Below are positions 6,879 to 14,683 of a DNA stretch of 14,683 nt, in pieces. The translations under genes and the position numbers were made by a program. Below the pieces are notes generated by a model. That model worked only from the letters and a program-made list of their open reading frames with translations. It did no database searches and was not told where the DNA came from. Each line of letters opens with the position of its first letter. The first letter of the stretch is position 1. Origin of the DNA: Myxococcales bacterium (GTDB taxonomy: Bacteria; Myxococcota; Bradymonadia; UBA7976; UBA1532); assembly GCA_020430675.1 (NCBI GenBank), contig JAGQJJ010000028.1, positions 1 to 14,683 of the forward strand, given 5' to 3'.

Positions 6879-7574
6879 ATGGAGACCGCCGCTCCTGCCA
6901 ACCGACCGCAGTTGCCCGACGCCTGGCTCAAGGTGTTGGAGAGCGAGTTTCGCGAGGGCTATATGCAGTCGCTGCGCGCGTTCCTGGTCGAAGAGCGCAA
7001 GCGGTACCGGCTGTACCCGCCATTTCGCGATACGTTCAACGCTTTCTGGTTGACGCCATTTGATCAAGTGCGAGTGGTCATTCTCGGGCAGGATCCCTAT
7101 CACGGGTCGGGTCAGGCCCATGGGTTGTGCTTCTCGGTGCGCCGCGGGGTGCGGCCGCCGCCTTCGCTGGAGAACATCTTTCTTGAGCTGCACCAGGAGC
7201 TGGGCCTGCCGCGCCCACAGCATGGCGATCTGAGCGCGTGGGCCCAGCAGGGCGTGCTGCTGCTCAACGCGGTGCTCAGCGTGCGCGCCGGGGCAGCGGG
7301 TTCCCATCGGGGTCAGGGCTGGGAGCGTTTCACCGATCGGGTGATCTCGGTGCTCGCCGAGCAGCGCGAGGGGCTGGTTTTTGTGCTTTGGGGCTCATGG
7401 GCGGGGCAGAAGGCGCGCATGATCGACCGGCGCAAGCACCTCATCCTGACCTCGCCGCACCCGTCACCATTGTCGGCGCACCGCGGCTTCTTCGGCTGCG
7501 GGCATTTTGCGCGGATCAATCAGCACCTGACCGAACGGGGCGAGGCGCCGATCGACTGGACGCTGCCCGACTGA
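6879..7574 (+). CDS. ung: Uracil-DNA glycosylase, family 1
   Basis: This encodes 231 residues, the normal size for the family. It removes uracil from DNA by cleaving the N-glycosidic bond, the first step of base-excision repair in the cytoplasm. Motif A, G-Q-D-P-Y-H-G (70-76), carries the water-activating Asp72. Phe85 in L-C-F-S-V should stack on uracil, Asn130 in L-L-L-N should read the base, and H-P-S-P-L-S (194-199) holds the catalytic His194 and the minor-groove loop, followed by H-R-G-F-F-G. All key residues are present, so the enzyme is expected to be active. The ATG at 6879 has a weak GGATAG-like site upstream. The gene is divergent from the large lipoprotein, sharing a 144-base intergenic stretch in which I see no clear promoter. 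Confidence 0.97.
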   Translation: METAAPANRPQLPDAWLKVLESEFREGYMQSLRAFLVEERKRYRLYPPFRDTFNAFWLTPFDQVRVVILGQDPYHGSGQAHGLCFSVRRGVRPPPSLENIFLELHQELGLPRPQHGDLSAWAQQGVLLLNAVLSVRAGAAGSHRGQGWERFTDRVISVLAEQREGLVFVLWGSWAGQKARMIDRRKHLILTSPHPSPLSAHRGFFGCGHFARINQHLTERGEAPIDWTLPD

Positions 7575-7734
7575 CAGCGGTGCGCAAGTCCGTTGATTCC
7601 CCAAGCGCGCCGGACGCGGCGTCGCTGGCAAGGCCGAGAGCGGAGGCAATGCCGTGGCATCGTCGAGCATATCGAACGCCGCCAGGGGCATCGCGGACAA
7701 GCGCGACGGAATCAACGGCGCCGCGCACCGCTGT
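7574..7734. repeat. Large imperfect palindrome filling the gap between convergent genes
   Basis: Two perfect stems are nested. ACAGCGGTGCGC (7574-7585) pairs with GCGCACCGCTGT (7723-7734), 12 bp. CCGTTGATTCC (7590-7600) pairs with GGAATCAACGG (7708-7718), 11 bp. They are separated by a 4x4 internal loop (AAGT/CGCC). Further in, CTGGC (7625-7629) matches GCCAG (7681-7685), and the exact centre is a small hairpin, ATGCC-GT-GGCAT (7649-7660). The structure starts at the last base of the ung stop codon and ends 9 bases before the stop codon of the minus-strand lipoprotein. A bidirectional terminator, a structured RNA or a short mobile palindromic element are all possible. No protein frame is convincing here. 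Confidence 0.7.
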
Positions 7735-7743
7735 GAGCGGGGG

Positions 7744-10464
<2,721 letters not shown>

Positions 10465-10507
10465 GATGGCTGCTCCTGACAGTCGCCCACCGCGCGATGG
10501 GGCGCGG

Positions 10508-10521
10508 CGCGTCGAAACGCG
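10508..10521 (-). terminator. Small hairpin just after the pyroglutamyl peptidase gene
   Basis: Read on the minus strand, CGCGT-TTCG-ACGCG forms a 5-bp stem with a UUCG loop immediately after the stop codon at 10523-10525. There is no following U-run, so it may be a weak terminator or an mRNA stabiliser in a 58-base gap before the next same-strand gene. Confidence 0.3.
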
Positions 10522-10522
10522 A

Positions 10523-11143
10523 CTAGGATGGCGCCATTCGGGGATCGAGGCAAATGGGTGTCGCAGAACCCTGGCGGTGCAGCCAGCGCGCCATGCGATC
10601 GAGCAGCCGCTGCTCGGCACCGGTCAGCCGCGGGGGCAGATGCACGAAGCCGCAGATGGCCGTGTGGTCGCGCAGCGCGCGCATGGCGCGATAGAAGACA
10701 TAATTGCAAAGGTAATCGCCGGCATCGGTCGAGAGCCCCACCCCGGCGGCGAGCAGCGAGCGCCAGGGCAGCCTGGTCTCAAGTTCGGCGGGGCCATCGG
10801 GGTCGATCAGCGGGCTTGAGCTGGTGAGGCCGGCGGCGTCGACGCTGCCGCCGGCGCGGTTGCGGGCGATGCGTTCGATCTCGACCCGGGTGCGGCGGCC
10901 GACGCCGAGCATGACCACGCCGTCCGGCCTGATGGCATTGATGTGGCCAGCGATGTGGGTCCAGGCGTCGGCCCAATGCACCGGCACGACGCGCCCGACG
11001 AAGTGCACGCCGAAGCGCGTCGTGCCATCGACGGTCATGGCGACCCGGCCCGATGGGTTGTCAGCGACGCGCGGAAACGGACCAAACCCGGTGACCAGCA
11101 GAACCGGCGCGCGAGCTGCGGGCGGCAAGCGCCGCGATGTCAT
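10523..11143 (-). CDS. pcp: Pyroglutamyl-peptidase I family protein (pyrrolidone-carboxylate peptidase)
   Basis: This encodes 206 residues, slightly shorter than the usual 210-220. The ATG at 11143 has a strong GGAGG five bases upstream; the longer frame to 11185 lacks one. The family is a cytoplasmic cysteine peptidase (C15) that removes N-terminal pyroglutamate from peptides. The triad is visible: Glu90 in E-I-E-R-I-A-R-N, Cys146 in A-G-D-Y-L-C-N-Y and His168 in G-F-V-H-L-P. T-G-F-G-P-F at 18-23 and N-P-S at 29-31 match the conserved N-terminal motif. The G-x-G-R-R-T-R region replaces the more common G-Q-A-G-G-R, so substrate binding may differ. It lies between two lipoprotein genes on the same strand (124 and 58 bases away); whether they share a transcript cannot be decided here. 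Confidence 0.92.
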   Translation of the reverse strand: MTSRRLPPAARAPVLLVTGFGPFPRVADNPSGRVAMTVDGTTRFGVHFVGRVVPVHWADAWTHIAGHINAIRPDGVVMLGVGRRTRVEIERIARNRAGGSVDAAGLTSSSPLIDPDGPAELETRLPWRSLLAAGVGLSTDAGDYLCNYVFYRAMRALRDHTAICGFVHLPPRLTGAEQRLLDRMARWLHRQGSATPICLDPRMAPS

Positions 11144-11195
11144 GTGACCCTCCACCCACTCAGACTGCCTGGGGCGCGCCTTCACGGGTAGTGGT

Positions 11196-11221
11196 GTTTC
11201 TCGCCATTGTCGAGGCGAAAC
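11196..11221 (-). other. Imperfect inverted repeat upstream of the peptidase gene
   Basis: GTTTC-TC-GCC (11196-11205) and GGC-GAAAC (11214-11221) form an 8-bp stem with a two-base bulge and an eight-base loop. It lies in the 124-base gap between the Cys-rich lipoprotein stop and the peptidase start, within a stretch less GC-rich than its surroundings. It could be an operator or a transcript end. No T-run follows on the minus strand. Confidence 0.25.
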
Positions 11222-11267
11222 GTCAGAAAACGTTCGAAATGGGAGGTTTAGGCGCCGCCGACCGCGG

Positions 11268-12206
11268 TCAATCGCAGGTCGGCGGGGGTCCGGGGAGGCG
11301 ATCGGCGTCGAAGACCGCGTCGAGGCAGACGCCGGGCGAGCCGTCGTCGAGCGGGCAGTCGGCCGACAGCGCGCCGCCAGCGAAGATGTTCATCAGGTCG
11401 CGCAGATTGCGGAAGTTGGCGTTGCACCCGTCGCAGCTGGCGCCGACGAAGGCATCGTCGGGCGGGCCGCAGTCTTCGGCGCACGAAGGGTTGCTGCAAG
11501 TGCAGATGCGGCCCAGCTCGTCGAATGGGATGGCGGCTTCGATGACCATGCCGTCACCGATGCGGCTGCAATCTTCCGACATGCGCGCCGAGATTTGCAC
11601 GCGGCGGACCGGGATCGTATGCGGGATGTCGAGCGCGGGCGCGCAGTTCTTCGGGTTGGTCTCGTTGCCGGCGTAGACGTTGATCGAAGACGCTTCGGCG
11701 GTGGTGATACGGCACCTGTCGGCGTGGGCGCGGTCCATCAACATCGTCACCTCGGTCTCGGGCAGCACGCAGATGCCCTGGCCGCCGCAGGTGTCGGTGC
11801 GCGCGGCGTTGACCACCCGCAGCTCGAGCTGGCGACCTTCGACGCGCACCACCTCGATCAGCACGTTGAGGTCGTAGCGCGAGATGTCGCCGGCCCAGAG
11901 CGGGTTGAGCACGTTGACGATGCCGGTGGTGCTGCCCGCGAGCTTGGTGACGGCCAGCCGTGAGAAGCGGAACCAGTCGCCGGGCTGCACGCAGTCGTCG
12001 CAGGCGGGCGAAGGCGGGCCGAGGTCGCCCATGTCGACCCCATCGCCCAGATCAGGCGCGGCGTCGACGGCAGCGACATCCGGTGCGCTTGCCTCGGGCA
12101 GCACATTGGCCGTCTCGTCGATATCGAAGGCACATCCGATCGTGATCAGCAGCGCGACGACGGCGCCGACCCCTGCTGACAAGTTCCCCAGAGCCGCGCG
12201 CGTCAT
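11268..12206 (-). CDS. Cys-rich lipoprotein of unknown function
   Basis: This encodes 312 residues. The ATG at 12206 follows GGGAGAAGAAAG, a good RBS. The signal peptide ends I-T-I-G-C (Cys25), a lipobox with Thr at -3, so lipidation is likely but not certain. A linker rich in Asp, Ala and Pro (26-68) leads to one folded region (69-312) with 16 further Cys, an even number that suits disulfides. Cys cluster at C-T-C-S-N-P-S-C-A-E-D-C (235-246) and C-D-G-C (258-261). The centre is beta-rich (for example L-N-V-L-I-E-V-V and I-E-A-A-I-P-F). I do not recognise the family and see no catalytic motif. It is divergent from the FadL-type gene with a 78-base gap, so shared regulation is plausible. The spacing and linker style resemble the other two lipoproteins here. 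Confidence 0.82.
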   Translation of the reverse strand: MTRAALGNLSAGVGAVVALLITIGCAFDIDETANVLPEASAPDVAAVDAAPDLGDGVDMGDLGPPSPACDDCVQPGDWFRFSRLAVTKLAGSTTGIVNVLNPLWAGDISRYDLNVLIEVVRVEGRQLELRVVNAARTDTCGGQGICVLPETEVTMLMDRAHADRCRITTAEASSINVYAGNETNPKNCAPALDIPHTIPVRRVQISARMSEDCSRIGDGMVIEAAIPFDELGRICTCSNPSCAEDCGPPDDAFVGASCDGCNANFRNLRDLMNIFAGGALSADCPLDDGSPGVCLDAVFDADRLPGPPPTCD

Positions 12207-12230
12207 CTTTCTTCTCCCTCGCCGCAGCGT

Positions 12231-12256
12231 GTCGGGCTACATTGGCCCGACCAATG
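12231..12256. promoter_or_regulatory. Two overlapping inverted repeats between divergent envelope genes
   Basis: GTCGGGC-N7-GCCCGAC (12231-12251, 7 bp perfect) overlaps CATTGG-N5-CCAATG (12240-12256, 6 bp perfect). The two cannot form at the same time because they share 12240-12251. They lie 25 bases upstream of the Cys-rich lipoprotein start and 28 bases upstream of the FadL-type start. They may be an operator dyad or alternative RNA folds in a leader. Function is inferred from position only. Confidence 0.4.
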
Positions 12257-12284
12257 GCCACCGCGCAAGCGCGACGAGGAGACC

Positions 12285-13706
12285 ATGCGCATCCGTGACG
12301 CCCTGACCGTTCTGGTGCTGCTGACGACCACCGGCCCGGTCTGGGCCGCCGGTCTCGAAATCCCCGAACAGGGCGTGCGCTCGGTCTCGCGGGGCGGCGC
12401 GTTCAGCGCCAAGGCAAATGACCCCACCGCGGCGCTTCACAACCCGGGCGCGCTGTCGAAGCTGCGCGGGCCGCAGTTGATCTACAGCCACAATCTGTTG
12501 TGGCACAACGCCTCGTTCACCCGCGCCGAGAGCCAGATTCCGGCGGGCACTTCGTATGAGGGGCAGGATCCGCTGGCCAAGGTGGAGAACGAGAGCCCGT
12601 TTTTTGGCCTGGGCGCGCTGTTTGCGGCCAGCCATGACTTCGGGCTTGAGGACTGGACGTTTGCGTTCTCGGTCTACGGCCCGAATTATACGGGCCACGT
12701 GAAGTACCCCGAGACCGGCGGCCAGCGGTACATGCTGACCGAGCTGGACACGCTGGTCCTGTTCAATGGCCTCTCGGTGGCCTGGGGCAAAGAGAACTTC
12801 GGCGTCGGCACGACCCTGCAATGGGCGTGGCTGCCCCGCATGCGGTACAGCCTGGTCGTCGACGGGCAGCCGGGCGGCAGCCTGAACCCCTATGCCAGCG
12901 CCACCGATACCGTGGCCACGCTCAACATCAGCGATCCGTTTGCCTTCACCGCGCAGGTCGGCGCGTGGTGGCGGCCGATCGACGAGATCGAGATCGCGGT
13001 CTCGGGTCGCGTGCTGCCGGTGCGCTTTGAGGCTGAGGGCGACTTCGAGCTGAAGAACGTGCCCGGGCAGACGCAGTACACCGACGATCTGCTGACCGTG
13101 CCCGGGGCATCGGCGAAGCTTGAGATCACCCTGCCGCCCACGGCGCGCCTCGGGGTGCGCTACCGCAACCTCGACGGCACGCGCGAGAAGTTCGATGTCG
13201 AGTTCGACGTGGTCTACGAGGCGTGGTCGATGGTCGACGCCTACGACGCCGATCTGGAGGGCACGCTCAACGCTTACGGCGGGTTCATGACCCAGGACGT
13301 CACGCTGCCCAAGCGTTGGCGCGACACCTTCAGCTTTCGCCTCGGCGGCACGGCCAACGTGATCGGCGACCTCTCGCTGAGCGCGGGCGGCTACTACGAG
13401 CAGGGCGCGTCGCATCGGAACTACACCGCGCTCGATTTCATGTCGCTGGAGCGGGTCGGCGTCGGCGGCGGTCTGGCGTATGCGCTGGGTGATCCCGATG
13501 GCTTCCAGGCCGACCTGCTGGTCTCGTATCAGCATGTCTTCCAGGAGGACCGCGACGTGCCCGAGCAATACGGCAAGGTCATGCAGCAACGGCCCATCGC
13601 GCAGTGCCCGGACGGGTGCGGTGGCCTGACCGGCGTGCCGGCCAACGCGGGGCACTTCGAGTCGTCGTTCGACACCCTCAGCTTCGGGGTGCACGCCCGG
13701 TTCTGA
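12285..13706 (+). CDS. FadL/OmpP1/TodX-family outer-membrane transport protein
   Basis: This encodes 473 residues. The ATG at 12285 follows GAGGAG-ACC, a strong RBS. The signal peptide is cleaved after V-W-A (about residue 21). The mature N-terminus G-L-E-I-P-E-Q-G-V-R-S-V-S-R-G-G-A-F, then A-N-D-P-T-A-A-L-H-N-P-G-A-L-S, is the FadL hatch-domain signature. The rest alternates amphipathic strands and polar loops as in a 14-strand barrel, and the chain ends L-S-F-G-V-H-A-R-F, with the terminal Phe used for outer-membrane insertion. The family takes hydrophobic compounds (long-chain fatty acids, aromatic hydrocarbons) across the outer membrane by lateral diffusion. The substrate cannot be read here; no fatty-acid or aromatic degradation gene is next to it. 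It converges with the TPR gene, 6 bases between the stop codons. Confidence 0.93.
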   Translation: MRIRDALTVLVLLTTTGPVWAAGLEIPEQGVRSVSRGGAFSAKANDPTAALHNPGALSKLRGPQLIYSHNLLWHNASFTRAESQIPAGTSYEGQDPLAKVENESPFFGLGALFAASHDFGLEDWTFAFSVYGPNYTGHVKYPETGGQRYMLTELDTLVLFNGLSVAWGKENFGVGTTLQWAWLPRMRYSLVVDGQPGGSLNPYASATDTVATLNISDPFAFTAQVGAWWRPIDEIEIAVSGRVLPVRFEAEGDFELKNVPGQTQYTDDLLTVPGASAKLEITLPPTARLGVRYRNLDGTREKFDVEFDVVYEAWSMVDAYDADLEGTLNAYGGFMTQDVTLPKRWRDTFSFRLGGTANVIGDLSLSAGGYYEQGASHRNYTALDFMSLERVGVGGGLAYALGDPDGFQADLLVSYQHVFQEDRDVPEQYGKVMQQRPIAQCPDGCGGLTGVPANAGHFESSFDTLSFGVHARF

Positions 13707-13719
13707 GCTGGATCAGAAC
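13700..13719. terminator. Hairpin spanning both stop codons of convergent genes
   Basis: GTTCTGA (13700-13706) and TCAGAAC (13713-13719) form a perfect 7-bp stem around a six-base loop. The left arm contains the TGA of the FadL-type gene and the right arm contains the stop codon of the minus-strand TPR gene. No T-run follows. A bidirectional terminator is inferred. Confidence 0.45.
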
Positions 13720-14683
13720 GCGCCGCGCAGGGCCTCCCACTCGACGCGCACCGCGGTCGCTTCGTCGAGGCGGCCCACCGCTTCATACTGCGTGATCGCG
13801 AGTTGCCAGGCGGCGTCGGCGCGGGCGGACTCGCCGGCCTCTTCGGCGATGCGCGCGGCGAGGCGGCCGGCGAAGGCGGCGTCGACGTCGGCCAGCTTGC
13901 CCGATCGCAGCGGGCCCATCGCTGACCATCGGCCGTCCCAGCTCGCCCAGTCGTGGTCATGGGCGTCGCAGGCGATGAGCACGCCGTGGATGAACGCGGC
14001 GACCACGCGCTCCTGGCTGCGCAGGGCGGCGGCGAGCGCGCCTTCGAGCACCTCGCGGGCCTCGGCGAAGCGGCCGAGCGCGACGCAGACGAGGCCCAGG
14101 TTCAGCTCGGCGACCTGCACGCCGGGGTGGCCCAGGGCGGACCACCGCCGGCAGACCTCGCGGTAGATGCGCTCCGCTTCGAGCAGCGCGCCGCGCTGGC
14201 GGGCGACGTCGCCGGCCAGGTTGAGGGCCCGCGCTTCGCCGGACCGGGCGCCGCAGGCGGCGAAGAGGCGCCGCGCCAGATCGAGCTGGGTCTGGGCTTC
14301 GGCCAGGCGGCCGTGCGTGCGGTGCACGAGGCCGCGCGAGAAGGCCAGGTGGCCGCGTTGACGTTCGTCGAGCGAGGTCTCGCGCACGGCGTCGAGCGCG
14401 GCGAGCGCATCTTCGGCAGGCTCCATCTGACCGGTGACCCCGGCGGCGCCCAGCAGCTTGATCCACCCCTCGGCTTCGAGCGCAGGCAAGCCCGCCGCGC
14501 GCGCGGCGTCGATCGCGCGCCGATACGAGGCGATGGGTGCGTCGGCGTCGCTCATGACCTGGATCTCGCCGAGCGAGAGCAGCGCCTGGGCGAGCAGCGC
14601 CGGGTCACCGTGGGCCTCGGCGTCGACGACGGCCCGGTGCCCATGGCGCAGGCCCGCGGCGGCGCGGCCGTGGAAGCGCACGG
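13713..14683 (-). CDS. TPR-repeat protein, C-terminal part (start outside window)
   Basis: About 322 residues are visible and the frame runs off the window edge. A GTG at 14681 opens the visible frame, but it sits inside a repeat-like helix, so the true start is probably upstream. At least four or five helix-turn-helix units of TPR type can be picked out, for example A-Q-A-L-L-S-L-G-E-I, A-R-A-L-N-L-A-G-D-V with E-A-E-R-I-Y-R-E-V, and V-A-E-L-N-L-G-L-V-C-V-A-L-G-R-F-A-E-A-R. The C-terminus is Trp-containing and has no membrane segment. TPR repeats bind other proteins. In Myxococcota such C-termini often follow a Ser/Thr kinase or an ATPase regulatory domain (family knowledge), but the head of this protein is not in the window, so the class is open. 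Confidence 0.8.
   Translation of the reverse strand, partial: VRFHGRAAAGLRHGHRAVVDAEAHGDPALLAQALLSLGEIQVMSDADAPIASYRRAIDAARAAGLPALEAEGWIKLLGAAGVTGQMEPAEDALAALDAVRETSLDERQRGHLAFSRGLVHRTHGRLAEAQTQLDLARRLFAACGARSGEARALNLAGDVARQRGALLEAERIYREVCRRWSALGHPGVQVAELNLGLVCVALGRFAEAREVLEGALAAALRSQERVVAAFIHGVLIACDAHDHDWASWDGRWSAMGPLRSGKLADVDAAFAGRLAARIAEEAGESARADAAWQLAITQYEAVGRLDEATAVRVEWEALRGAF

Noticed and set aside
10465..10620. Longer N-terminus for the 906-residue lipoprotein starting at 10620
   Set aside because: It would overlap the end of the peptidase gene and bury the signal peptide. The ATG at 10464 has an AGGAG site.
12237..13694. A 485-codon frame on the minus strand opposite the FadL-type gene
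   Set aside because: The plus strand has a signal peptide, the FadL hatch signature, a strong RBS and a terminal Phe. The antisense product is Arg/Ala/Gln-rich and motif-free.

Overview
The window is GC-rich DNA with ten or eleven closely packed genes. It looks like a free-living deltaproteobacterial-type Gram-negative, most likely Myxococcota (Bradymonadia or Polyangia style). That placement is inferred from large Asp- and Cys-rich lipoproteins carrying D-N-D-G-D-G and MopE-type repeats, a lipoprotein-anchored RCC1 propeller, a FadL-type outer-membrane protein and a TPR-rich protein. No rRNA, tRNA, CRISPR array, transposase or integrase was found, and no gene-free stretch reaches 300 bases (the longest is 1133-1409).

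Layout. 2-787 (+) is the 3' part of an unrecognised gene. It converges on a small XRE-type regulator (803-1132, -). A 277-base divergent intergenic region with palindromic operator candidates and three small hairpins precedes a two-domain enzyme (1410-2861, +). In that enzyme a nucleotidyltransferase is fused to a CDP-alcohol phosphotransferase, the architecture of inositol-phosphate cytidylyltransferase/DIPP synthase. It converges, across a strong hairpin, on a dihydrolipoyl-dehydrogenase-like flavoprotein (2886-4334, -). Upstream of that on the same strand is a 777-residue lipoprotein with nine acidic repeats and three beta-rich domains (4401-6734, -). It diverges from uracil-DNA glycosylase (6879-7574, +).

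The 7575-7743 gap is almost entirely one large imperfect palindrome. Beyond it is a minus-strand series that could be read in the order 312-residue Cys-rich lipoprotein (11268-12206), pyroglutamyl peptidase (10523-11143), 906-residue lipoprotein with vWA-like, MopE and seven RCC1 motifs (7744-10464). This series diverges from a FadL-family outer-membrane protein (12285-13706, +), which converges on the 3' part of a TPR protein (13713-14683, -).

How the genes work together. Most are unrelated housekeeping or surface functions and do not form one obvious pathway. The common theme is the cell envelope: three lipoproteins, one outer-membrane barrel and a membrane enzyme that probably attaches a CDP-activated polar group. 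The observations most worth checking are the large palindrome at 7574-7734, the hairpins over stop codons at convergent gene ends, the IPCT/DIPPS-like fusion with its hairpin-rich leader, the CxxC tail of the flavoprotein, and the degenerate vWA plus seven-blade RCC1 lipoprotein. I did not find a clear defence, mobile or biosynthetic system.
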